Below are positions 1-6,340 of a stretch of DNA of 10,127 nucleotides, in pieces (positions within the stretch are counted from its first letter, which is position 1; each line of letters starts with the position of its first letter). Below the pieces are notes generated by a model, which was given only the letters and a program-made list of their open reading frames with translations, was not told the DNA's origin and made no database searches. Where the stretch lies: contig JAHHSK010000065.1 in NCBI GenBank assembly GCA_020025255.1, positions 1-10,127 of the forward strand, read 5' to 3'. The stretch is from Ruthenibacterium sp. Its GTDB lineage: Bacteria > Bacillota > Clostridia > Oscillospirales > Ruminococcaceae. A program made the position numbers and the translations under genes.

Positions 1-2408
1 CGCTGGCTGCGCATGTTGAAGCTATGGAAAATTTCCGCCATGCTCATAGTCAGGAATGCCATAGTGATGCCGTCTGAGCTGGAAGCAATCTCCCATACGC
101 CGGATTCCATGCGGTGACCGATAAAGTACGCAGCAAGGGTGACAAGCGTAACCAAAATGCCCTGATAGGCAACGTCAAAGCCAAGACCGCCGGAGAAGAT
201 ACCGTCGGAAGATGCGCGCGGCTTACGGCGCATCAAACCGGGCTCGCCTTTTTCAAGGCCAAGTGCGAGAGCCGGCAGACAGTCGGTGATCAGGTTGATC
301 CACAGAAGATGAACCGGTTCCAAAATAGTGAATCCCATGATGGTAGCGGAGAAGATGCTCAAAACCTCGCTCATGTTAGAGCCAAGCAGGAATTGAATTG
401 CTTTGCGGATGTTGTCGTAAATACGACGTCCTTCCTCCACAGCGTTGACAATCGTTGCAAAGTTGTCGTCTGCAAGCACCATGTCGGCCACATTCTTTGT
501 GACATCGGTACCGGTAATGCCCATGCCGATGCCGATATCGGCGCCTTTGATACTGGGAGCATCATTAACGCCATCACCCGTCATAGCGGTGATGAATCCA
601 TTCTTTCTCCATGCATTGACGATACGGACTTTATGCTCGGGCTGTACACGGGCATATACGCTGTAACGGCCAATCACTTCTTCAAAGCGTTCATCCGAAA
701 GCTCATCAAGATCTGCGCCGGTCATGGCTTCATCCGCAGATTCGATAATTCCAAGCTGGAGTGCGATTGCAACTGCGGTATCCTTGTGGTCGCCGGTAAT
801 CATAACCGGACGGATCCCGGCTTCCCGGCATTCTGCGATTGCACTTTTAACTTCAGGACGAATCGGGTCGATCATACCGGTAAGGCCAAGGAACGTCAGT
901 TCCTGTTCCAGAGTTTCCGGTTCAAAATCAGAGGGAACTGCTTCCCATTCACGTTTTGCTGCACACAGAACGCGAAGTGCCTTATCTGCCATCTGCTTAT
1001 TGAGATGCAGCAGCTCTGCGCGGTCTTCTTCCGTCATCGGAAGCACTTTTCCATCTTTAAAATACGAAGTGCAGCGGCTGAGCACTACATCAGGAGCACC
1101 TTTTGTAAATTGTGTGTAGCCGGAGCCGTTCTTGTGAACTGTGCTCATCATTTTACGGCTGCTGTCAAAGGGAGCTTCACCGATACGGGGCATTTCTGCT
1201 TCCAGTTCGCCCTTCGGCAGACCCACTTTGGTAGCGTAATTGACAAGGGCGCATTCCGTGGGCTCGCCCTGTGCTTCACCGGTATCGTCGGGTTTGGCAT
1301 CGCTGCACAGCGACATGGCGCGTGCAAGCTGTGCCTCATCACCCACATGCTCTACAACCGTCATTTTGTTCTGGGTCAGAGTGCCGGTTTTATCGGTGCA
1401 GATAACCTGTGCACAGCCAAGGGTTTCAACTGCTGTCAGGCGGCGAATAACAGCATTCCGCTTTGACATATTCGTAACGCCAATGGAAAGAACAATGGTA
1501 ACAACAGTGGCAAGGCCTTCGGGAATTGCTGCAACAGCAAGGCTTACAGCAATCATGAACGTGCTGATGATCACATCCAAGTGGAAATCTCCGGCGCGCA
1601 GAAGGCTGAATGCGAAAATAAAGACGCAGATGCCAAGAACAAGCCAGCTCAAGGTTTTGCTGAGCTGTGCAAGCTTTTTCTGAAGCGGCGTCTGGCCTTC
1701 TTCTGCCTGTGCAAGAGCACCGGCGATTTTGCCCATTTCCGTATCCATTCCGGTGCCGGTAACCACGGCGCTGCCGCGGCCGTAAACAACCGTGCTGCCC
1801 ATGTAAGCCATGTTCTTACGGTCGCCAAGCGGGATATCCTTACCGTCATTTAAATTCAGAGCCCCGATCATCTTATTCACCGGAACACTTTCGCCGGTAA
1901 GTGCAGCCTCTTCCATTTTCAAACTTGCACTTTCCAAAATGCGAACGTCGGCAGGAACGGCATCGCCCGCTTCCAAAACAACGATATCACCCGGAACAAG
2001 ATCTTCGCTTTTCAGTGTGATTTGCTTGCCGTTTCGAATTACTTTGCTGGTGGCAGCAGTCATTTCCTGTAACGCTTCGATTGCTTTTTCCGCTTTGCTT
2101 TCCTGATAAACACCCAGAATTGCGTTGATCAGAACAACAATAAGGATAATGAACACGTCGGCAAAGCTTTCTCCGGAATATGCCGCAGTCACTCCGGAAA
2201 CCGCAGCGGCTACAAGCAGAATGATGATCATGGGATCACTCAGCTGCTGTAAAAACCGCTGCAGTGTCGTGATTTTTTTACCTTCTGCCAGCTTGTTGGG
2301 GCCTTTTTCGGACAAACGGCTTGCCGCTTCAGCGTCTGACAAACCATTTGCAGAACTCCCAAGTTCGGAAAGCACAGAATCGGTGTCCTCACAATAGAAT
2401 TTCAACAC
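1..2408 (-). CDS. P-type Ca2+/Mn2+-transporting ATPase (P2A-like), 3' end cut by window edge
   Basis: A membrane pump that uses ATP, via a phospho-aspartate intermediate, to move Ca2+ or Mn2+ out of the cytoplasm. About 802 residues are visible; the family is usually near 870-890, so the last two membrane helices are missing off the left edge. In order: cation-ATPase N-terminal domain (about 1-58), M1/M2 (about 60-101), TGES actuator loop (171-174), M4 with IPEGL (Glu297), DKTGT phosphorylation site (Asp339), KGAPD nucleotide-binding motif (436-440), TGDGVNDAP hinge (610-618), M5 SNMSEV (Asn678, Glu681), M6 INLITD (Asn705, Thr708, Asp709) and M8 Glu792. These match the SERCA-type Ca2+ ligands. 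I chose GTG at 2408, six bases after AAAGGA; the adjacent in-frame TTG at 2405 is equally possible, and an in-frame TAG lies just upstream. No frameshift was seen. It sits behind a Mn2+-type riboswitch, so Mn2+ export is a strong alternative or extra role. Confidence 0.93.
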   Translation of the reverse strand, partial: MLKFYCEDTDSVLSELGSSANGLSDAEAASRLSEKGPNKLAEGKKITTLQRFLQQLSDPMIIILLVAAAVSGVTAAYSGESFADVFIILIVVLINAILGVYQESKAEKAIEALQEMTAATSKVIRNGKQITLKSEDLVPGDIVVLEAGDAVPADVRILESASLKMEEAALTGESVPVNKMIGALNLNDGKDIPLGDRKNMAYMGSTVVYGRGSAVVTGTGMDTEMGKIAGALAQAEEGQTPLQKKLAQLSKTLSWLVLGICVFIFAFSLLRAGDFHLDVIISTFMIAVSLAVAAIPEGLATVVTIVLSIGVTNMSKRNAVIRRLTAVETLGCAQVICTDKTGTLTQNKMTVVEHVGDEAQLARAMSLCSDAKPDDTGEAQGEPTECALVNYATKVGLPKGELEAEMPRIGEAPFDSSRKMMSTVHKNGSGYTQFTKGAPDVVLSRCTSYFKDGKVLPMTEEDRAELLHLNKQMADKALRVLCAAKREWEAVPSDFEPETLEQELTFLGLTGMIDPIRPEVKSAIAECREAGIRPVMITGDHKDTAVAIALQLGIIESADEAMTGADLDELSDERFEEVIGRYSVYARVQPEHKVRIVNAWRKNGFITAMTGDGVNDAPSIKGADIGIGMGITGTDVTKNVADMVLADDNFATIVNAVEEGRRIYDNIRKAIQFLLGSNMSEVLSIFSATIMGFTILEPVHLLWINLITDCLPALALGLEKGEPGLMRRKPRASSDGIFSGGLGFDVAYQGILVTLVTLAAYFIGHRMESGVWEIASSSDGITMAFLTMSMAEIFHSFNMRSQ

Positions 2409-2463
2409 ACAACATCCTTTCTTCTATAGTATTTTCTGAAATCCGTTCATCAGGAAAAAAGGA

Positions 2464-2485
2464 TACCGCACATAACAAAGCGGTA
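2464..2485 (-). other. small leader hairpin, possible weak second terminator
   Basis: Between the riboswitch terminator and the ATPase start, the minus strand has a 6-bp stem TACCGC/GCGGTA with a 10-nt loop. A few bases later there is a run of six Ts (about 2455-2460). The stem is short and not directly joined to the T run, so it may be a weak terminator, a pause site, or nothing. Confidence 0.3.
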
Positions 2486-2503
2486 AACACAGTTTTAGGA
2501 AAC

Positions 2504-2545
2504 AAAAAGACTCATGTGCAGTACAAGGTCACTGCACATGAGTCT
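2504..2545 (-). terminator. riboswitch-controlled intrinsic terminator in the ATPase leader
   Basis: A perfect 15-bp stem (2508-2522 with 2531-2545) with an 8-nt loop is followed on the minus strand by a run of five Ts. Its 5' arm includes the CTCATG that forms the 3' strand of riboswitch helix P1 (2537-2542), so P1 and the terminator cannot form together. When ligand stabilises P1, the terminator should fail and the ATPase gene be transcribed. This exclusive pairing is seen directly in the sequence; the ON direction is what is known for the family. Confidence 0.88.
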
Positions 2546-2626
2546 CGTTCTTACTCTTAAGCCAGGTTCGCAGTGAACCATGATTGTTGACTTAAAACCG
2601 CTTGAAACGTGAACTACTCCCTCATG
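2537..2626 (-). promoter_or_regulatory. yybP-ykoY (manganese) riboswitch aptamer
   Basis: The minus-strand leader RNA carries the hallmarks of the yybP-ykoY family. Helix P1 is CATGAG (2621-2626) paired with CTCATG (2537-2542), enclosing the conserved GGGAGTAG loop just after the 5' strand and ACGAGAC just before the 3' strand. P2 is GTTC/GAAC, followed by a helix TTAAGTCA/TGGCTTAA (one G-U pair) and a small hairpin GGTTC/GAACC. The family senses Mn2+ and often controls exporters, including P-type ATPases such as YoaB of Lactococcus. Here it precedes a P-type ATPase and overlaps a terminator, so it should turn the pump on at high Mn2+. Confidence 0.87.
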
Positions 2627-2651
2627 AAAGGAATCGAAAATCTATGTTTTT

Positions 2652-2680
2652 ATTATAACGCCAAATCGATTCGTTTTCAA
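2652..2680 (-). promoter_or_regulatory. sigma-A promoter of the riboswitch/ATPase transcript
   Basis: On the minus strand, -35 TTGAAA (2675-2680) and a perfect -10 TATAAT (2652-2657) are separated by exactly 17 bases. Transcription should start near 2645, about 20 nt before the aptamer. Confidence 0.85.
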
Positions 2681-2740
2681 GCCCCAGTTTTGTGTCGAAA
2701 TGAAAATAAAGAGTGGTTCTTATACTTGTGAAAGGACGAA

Positions 2741-2779
2741 GATCGCAAGCAGCTATCCGATAAAAGGCTATTCGCGATC
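2741..2779. repeat. inverted repeat upstream of the recombinase operon
   Basis: GATCGC (2741-2746) and GCGATC (2774-2779) form a 6-bp inverted repeat with a 27-nt spacer, in the 125-nt stretch between the divergent ATPase promoter and the 55-aa ORF. A second, imperfect dyad GCAG/CTGC (2797-2810) lies just before the ribosome binding site. Either could be an operator or part of an attachment site; the sequence does not decide. I found no convincing -35/-10 pair for the plus-strand operon here. Confidence 0.25.
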
Positions 2780-2824
2780 GATACAGACATGCATCCGCAG
2801 CATATACTGCACTGAGGTGATTGC

Positions 2825-2992
2825 ATGAAAGCGTATTCCATCGAAATTCAGGAACATTTTATATCAGATTCGCAGGAAAAACGCATCCGGAACATTCAGC
2901 AGCAAGCAAAGATATATGTTGAGATGATGTTGGAATCCCAACGGGACACAGCAGCTTTTGCTGCCGAAAAAAGAGACGAAAGCCATACATGA
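2825..2992 (+). CDS. small 55-aa protein coupled to the recombinase
   Basis: Not recognised. A 55-residue, charged, Gln- and Glu-rich protein, probably mostly helical (residues 18-40 could be an amphipathic helix), with no cysteines and no signal peptide or membrane segment. Support for it being real: a strong ribosome binding site GAGGTGA (2814-2820) four bases before the ATG, and a stop codon overlapping the recombinase start as ATGA (2989-2992), the usual sign of translational coupling. Its pairing with a large serine recombinase would fit a small accessory or directionality factor or a regulator, but this is inference from position only. No matching helix-turn-helix could be made out. Confidence 0.65.
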   Translation: MKAYSIEIQEHFISDSQEKRIRNIQQQAKIYVEMMLESQRDTAAFAAEKRDESHT

Positions 2993-4518
2993 AAGCGGCA
3001 ATATACTGTCGGCTGAGCCGCGAAGATCAATTCAAAAACACCGAATCAGAAAGTATCCAGAATCAGCGCAGCATGCTTTTAGAATATGCGGCACAGAATA
3101 ATTGGGAAGTTTTTGACATTTACTGTGATGAAGATTATTCGGGCATTGATCGGGATCGACCGGAATTTATGCGATTGATTTCGGATGCGCGAAGAAAACG
3201 GTTTGATATCGTATTGGTGAAAACACAGTCGCGGTTTACAAGAGATATGGAACTGGTTGAAAAGTATATTCACGGAGCATTCCAGGAATGGGGTATTCGA
3301 TTTGTTGCTGCTGTCGATCATGCGGATACAGAAATCAAAGGAAACAAAAAAGCGCGTCAGATCAACGGCTTGATCAACGAATGGTATCTGGAAGATCTTT
3401 CAGAAAATATCCGCGCAGTATTGGATTATAAACGCAAAATCGGGCAGCACATTGGCAGCTTTGCACTTTATGGGTATTGCAAGGATCCTTCTGATAAAAA
3501 TCAGCTTCGGATCGATCCCCAGGCTGCGGATGTCGTACGCGCCATTTTTGGTATGTATCTGGCGGGGTATGGAACTAAGCGCATTGCCCGAACCCTGAAT
3601 TCGGCGGGGATCCCGAATCCCGCTGAATACAAAAGGATGCACTACAAAACATATAGGAATGGGGGATGCGGGGAATCGGCGGTGCTTTGGAATAGGACAA
3701 CAGTAAGCCGCATCCTGAAAAACCGGATGTATATCGGGGATCTTGTGCAGGGAAAACGGCAGAAGATCAGCTATAAATCGGAAAAAATACGTGATGTGCC
3801 GCAAGAGAAATGGATCGTTGTTCCCAACACCCATGAGGCAATCATATGTCCGCAAGTATTTGAAACCGCACAGCGGATGATAAAGGCACGCACGCGGGAA
3901 ACAGATACGGGGACAACGCACCCTTTAGCAGGCATGGTGCATTGCGCTGCATGCGGCAGCACGATGCAAAAAAGCACAAGCGGGGCAAAAGGCGCCGCTT
4001 ACAGCTATCTTCGCTGCAAACTGCATGAGCAGAATCCGGGGCGGTGTACGAATCACAGTATCCGGCTGAATGTACTGGAGGATATCATCGCTCAAAAAAT
4101 CCGCAGCTTTTTGCAGGAAGCCGCGGATGACATCATCAAATTGTTTTGCGAAAACGATGCGGCTTCGACTGCCACGGCCAAGTGGAACCGACAGATAGCG
4201 CATAAACTTCTTTTGTGTGAGCAGAGTTTATCGAAACTGTATGATGATCGAATAAGAGGTATTCTGCAAGAAGACGATTTTCAGGAGCTTTACCGCTCCT
4301 ATCGAAAGCAGAAAGAATCCCTGCAGCTTCATGTGGAGGCATCCAAGACGGAAGGGTATACCGAGCCAGCGCGCGATAACAAAGCAAAAGCAATCGAATC
4401 GATTCTGCACCTTACACATCTGAATCATGAAATCTGCGCATTGTTTATCCGAAAGATACAAGTAGGGGAGCACCGAAAAAGCGAACCGCAGAAAATCACG
4501 ATTTATTGGAATGTCTGA
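2989..4518 (+). CDS. large serine recombinase (site-specific integrase/excisionase)
   Basis: A 509-aa serine recombinase that cuts and rejoins DNA at attachment sites through a 5'-phosphoserine link. The N-terminal resolvase domain (1-150) has the YCRLS motif with nucleophile Ser10 and Arg8, DYSG at 49-52 followed by RPEF (57-60), and SRFTRD (81-86), all conserved active-site segments. The Recombinase domain follows (about 155-300; GYCKDP, then TVSRILKNRMYIG at 238-250). Next is a zinc ribbon with CxxC at 319/322 and Cys343/Cys353, then a long charged helical region (about 395-455) of coiled-coil type typical of this family. Length is normal and all key residues are present, so it could be active. 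The start is at the ATGA overlap with the small ORF, whose translation probably feeds it. It belongs to a phage, skin-like or conjugative element, yet no structural or conjugation genes are nearby. Confidence 0.93.
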   Translation: MKAAIYCRLSREDQFKNTESESIQNQRSMLLEYAAQNNWEVFDIYCDEDYSGIDRDRPEFMRLISDARRKRFDIVLVKTQSRFTRDMELVEKYIHGAFQEWGIRFVAAVDHADTEIKGNKKARQINGLINEWYLEDLSENIRAVLDYKRKIGQHIGSFALYGYCKDPSDKNQLRIDPQAADVVRAIFGMYLAGYGTKRIARTLNSAGIPNPAEYKRMHYKTYRNGGCGESAVLWNRTTVSRILKNRMYIGDLVQGKRQKISYKSEKIRDVPQEKWIVVPNTHEAIICPQVFETAQRMIKARTRETDTGTTHPLAGMVHCAACGSTMQKSTSGAKGAAYSYLRCKLHEQNPGRCTNHSIRLNVLEDIIAQKIRSFLQEAADDIIKLFCENDAASTATAKWNRQIAHKLLLCEQSLSKLYDDRIRGILQEDDFQELYRSYRKQKESLQLHVEASKTEGYTEPARDNKAKAIESILHLTHLNHEICALFIRKIQVGEHRKSEPQKITIYWNV

Positions 4519-4888
4519 CCCCCCCACAAATTGGGGTCAAAACCGGAAGCAGGAAAGCTTTCGGCTGCACAGCAAACGATTTCATTTGTGCTTGCGCAGC
4601 ATCAGCATGCGGTGCGGTGGCATCAAAGATTGAAATACGGCGGGATTCGCAGAGAACCGCATCCAGCAGGTTCGGATCGGCAGCGCAATGAATATTCTCC
4701 ACGGCATCGCCCTGAGACAAAAGGTAATCCGAAACCCTCCTTAAAAGGCTGGATTTCCCATAACCGTGCCACGTTTTTAATAAAATAACCGTCTGATTTT
4801 TTTCATTTGCCTGAACCTTGGAAAAATATTCAGAAAATCCAAAAGGGGACATCGATTCCAAAAAGAAATCCAGTCTGCGCAGATCCAT
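4496..4888 (-). pseudogene. truncated P-loop ATPase fragment (PRK06851-like)
   Basis: A 130-aa reading frame whose first 94 residues resemble the start of clostridial ATPases of about 350-400 aa (PRK06851-type). It has GFSEYF near residues 17-22, a Walker A-like HGYGKSS (41-47), ENIHCAADPNLLDAV (64-78), then FDATAPH (88-94). In the family these read roughly GxxGTGKSS, EYIHCSSDPxSLDGV and DGTAPH. The first Walker glycine is Thr39 and the DGTAPH glycine is Ala90, both suggesting decay. After residue 94 (about 4607) the resemblance ends, and the frame runs on antisense into the recombinase 3' end (23-bp overlap). The start has AGGAG and GAGGA close upstream. The family assignment is from memory of motif spacing. 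It may be a remnant cut at the edge of an element; a short functional protein is unlikely. Confidence 0.6.
4516..4539. repeat. G/C-rich inverted repeat over the recombinase stop codon
   Basis: TGACCCC (4516-4522), beginning with the recombinase stop codon, and GGGGTCA (4533-4539) form a perfect 7-bp inverted repeat with a 10-nt spacer. There is no T run after it on the plus strand, so it is a poor terminator. It lies at the junction with the truncated ATPase fragment and might mark an element end. Confidence 0.4.
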
Positions 4889-4919
4889 GATTCCTCACAC
4901 TCCTTTACTGCTATCGTAT

Positions 4920-4982
4920 GCAAAAACTTTGGCCGGAGCACCCAAAAGTCTGCAAAAAAACAGACTTGTGGATGCTCCGGCC
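4920..4982 (-). terminator. long hairpin terminator after the uracil-DNA glycosylase gene
   Basis: Immediately after the glycosylase stop, a long hairpin spans 4931-4982. The outer 10-bp GGCCGGAGCA/TGCTCCGGCC stem, a CC/GG step and the inner AGTCTG/CAGACT stem are interrupted by only two mismatches, around an 8-nt loop of mainly A/T. On the minus strand the stem is followed by AAAG and then TTTTTG (about 4921-4926), consistent with rho-independent termination, though the T run starts four bases late. There is no T run on the other side. Confidence 0.7.
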
Positions 4983-4983
4983 C

Positions 4984-5553
4984 TCATTCGTAAGTGTGGG
5001 TGCATACCTGTTCGATCTTTTCGCGGATGGCAACATAATCTGCATAGCTCAGCGGCTTATTGTTCGGGTTTCGCAGTAAGGCCGCCGGATGAAGTGTTGC
5101 GGTAAAAAATACACCGTTCTTTTCTGTCCATTGCCCATGTTCCTTCATCACACTGAAATCAGGACGGATGATCCGCTGTGCTGCGATCCGCCCCAGACAT
5201 ACCACGATTTTCGGCTGGATCATTTTGAACTGCAAGCGTAAATAGGGAAGGCAGCTATCCCATTCATTCGGTGCAGGGTCGCGGTTTTCCGGTGGACGGC
5301 ATTTGACAATATTTGTGATAAATATGTTTTTTTTGCGGTCCAGATGAATTGCTTTTAAATATTGATCGAGCAGCTGTCCGCTGCGGCCAACAAACGGAAG
5401 CCCCTGTTCGTCTTCGCTTTTCCCCGGTGCTTCACCTATAAATAAAACCTCTGCGTTCGGATTACCCTCCCCGAATACCACCTGCGTTCGGGTACGGCAC
5501 AAATCGCATTTTTCGCAGGCAAGACAAGCTTGCTTTAATTGCTCAAAATCCAT
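4984..5553 (-). CDS. family 4 uracil-DNA glycosylase with 4Fe-4S cluster
   Basis: Removes uracil (from cytosine deamination or dUTP misincorporation) from DNA to start base excision repair. At 189 aa it has normal family length. Motif 1 is GEAPG (40-44) with SEDEQG, then PFVGRSG (53-59); motif 2 is LHPAALL (154-160). The four likely cluster cysteines are Cys13, Cys16, Cys85 (in VKCRPP) and Cys101, the spacing seen in Thermus-type enzymes. The ATG at 5553 follows AGGTGA by five bases. It is the first gene of its transcript and ends at a strong hairpin, so it is probably monocistronic. The older literature and some annotations call such proteins phage SPO1 DNA polymerase-related. Confidence in the family is high. 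Confidence 0.93.
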   Translation of the reverse strand: MDFEQLKQACLACEKCDLCRTRTQVVFGEGNPNAEVLFIGEAPGKSEDEQGLPFVGRSGQLLDQYLKAIHLDRKKNIFITNIVKCRPPENRDPAPNEWDSCLPYLRLQFKMIQPKIVVCLGRIAAQRIIRPDFSVMKEHGQWTEKNGVFFTATLHPAALLRNPNNKPLSYADYVAIREKIEQVCTHTYE

Positions 5554-5584
5554 TTAAATCACCTTTTATTGCTTAATTTTTTCA

Positions 5585-5593
5585 ATTATAGCA
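5585..5593 (-). promoter_or_regulatory. extended -10 promoter for the uracil-DNA glycosylase gene
   Basis: The minus strand has TGCTATAAT, a perfect -10 with the extended TG, about 32 nt before the start codon. The -35 is poor (TTCATT at 17-bp spacing), as is common with extended -10 promoters. It is divergent from the pduL promoter. Confidence 0.65.
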
Positions 5594-5601
5594 CATTTCT
5601 C

Positions 5602-5630
5602 TTGCGGAATGAAAGACTGGTTGTTACAAT
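5602..5630 (+). promoter_or_regulatory. putative pduL promoter
   Basis: TTGCGG (5602-5607) and TACAAT (5625-5630) are separated by 17 bases, about 30 nt before the pduL start. The -35 is a partial match. The two divergent promoters share the roughly 45 bp between the genes. Confidence 0.55.
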
Positions 5631-5660
5631 AGTATTGAACTTTGAAAGGAGGATATTCCC

Positions 5661-6224
5661 ATGAATATTCTTGTAGAAACATCTGCACGTCACGTACATG
5701 TAACGGAATCCGATCTGGAAACGCTGTTTGGAAAAGGCTATAAGCTTACCGTGAAGAAAGAGCTGTCGCAGCCGGGACAGTTTGCTTCCAACGAACGCGT
5801 TACCGTTGTCGGCCCGAAAAGAGAACTCGCCAACGTTTCGATTCTTGGCCCGGTTCGCAACGCGACACAGGTTGAGCTCAGCCTTACGGACGCACGTTCG
5901 ATCGGCATCAGCGCTCCCGTACGCGAATCCGGTGATATTGCCGGTTCCGCTGCCTGCAAATTGGTTGGCCCTGCCGGGGAAGTTGAAATCAGCGAAGGCG
6001 TAATTGCAGCAAAGCGCCATATTCACATGACGCCGGAAGATGCTGCATCTGCTGGTGTTGCTGATAAAGAAATTGTGAAAGTTGCAACCGGCGCGAATGG
6101 CCGCAAAGTTGTTTTCGATGACGTTGTGATTCGTGTAAGCGACAAATTTGCGACTGCAATGCACATTGATACCGATGAAAGCAATGCAGCAGGCGGCCCC
6201 AGCAGCGGAGAAATCGTGAAATAA
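5661..6224 (+). CDS. pduL: phosphate propanoyltransferase/phosphotransacetylase PduL
   Basis: Exchanges CoA and phosphate on acyl groups (acetyl-CoA or propionyl-CoA to acyl-phosphate), feeding acetate/propionate kinase for ATP production. The 187-aa protein has the two PduL beta-barrel halves. The di-zinc ligands are visible as His11/His13 in ARHVHV, Glu72 in QVELS, His120/His122 in KRHIHM and His168 in MHID; Arg66 in GPVRNATQ matches the catalytic arginine. The spacing of His11, Arg66 and Glu72 fits that of the Rhodopseudomonas enzyme as I recall it. The protein starts almost directly at the catalytic domain and has no N-terminal encapsulation helix. No microcompartment genes are nearby, so it is probably a cytosolic phosphotransacetylase. 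AGGAGG (5647-5652) lies eight bases before the ATG. It is monocistronic, ending at a terminator 20 nt downstream. Confidence 0.93.
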   Translation: MNILVETSARHVHVTESDLETLFGKGYKLTVKKELSQPGQFASNERVTVVGPKRELANVSILGPVRNATQVELSLTDARSIGISAPVRESGDIAGSAACKLVGPAGEVEISEGVIAAKRHIHMTPEDAASAGVADKEIVKVATGANGRKVVFDDVVIRVSDKFATAMHIDTDESNAAGGPSSGEIVK

Positions 6225-6243
6225 AAATTGCTTTGGCTTCAAA

Positions 6244-6274
6244 ACAGGGGACAGTTTTTCTGTTCCCTGTTTTT
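6244..6274 (+). terminator. intrinsic terminator of pduL
   Basis: ACAGGGGACAG (6244-6254) pairs with CTGTTCCCTGT (6260-6270) with one G-U pair and a TTTTT loop, and is followed by four more Ts. The flanking A and T runs can extend the stem. Confidence 0.88.
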
Positions 6275-6275
6275 C

Positions 6276-6304
6276 TTGCATTTTCAAAAAAAGTGTTGTA
6301 TAAT
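6276..6304 (+). promoter_or_regulatory. promoter of the SRP RNA gene
   Basis: TTGCAT (6276-6281) and a perfect TATAAT (6299-6304) are separated by 17 bases. Transcription should begin near 6311-6313, just before the helix-forming GGACAGGGCG at 6322. Confidence 0.75.
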
Positions 6305-6340
6305 ATATAAGCTGACTAATCGGACAGGGCGATAATTTGT

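Noticed and set aside
114..1466. A 450-codon open frame on the plus strand
   Set aside because: It is antisense to the P-type ATPase, whose motifs read in one unbroken minus-strand frame; the plus frame gives a Cys/His-rich product with no recognisable family and no good ribosome binding site.
2670..2695. Minus-strand ACAAAACTGGGGCTTG resembles plus-strand ACAAATTGGGGTC at 4526-4538, suggesting terminal inverted repeats around the recombinase
   Set aside because: The match is short and gapped, and one side overlaps the -35 of the ATPase promoter; large serine recombinases do not need such terminal repeats. Probably chance.
2803..2808. TATACT as a -10 box for the recombinase operon
   Set aside because: It would start transcription inside the ribosome binding site, and the matching -35 position (GATACA) is poor.
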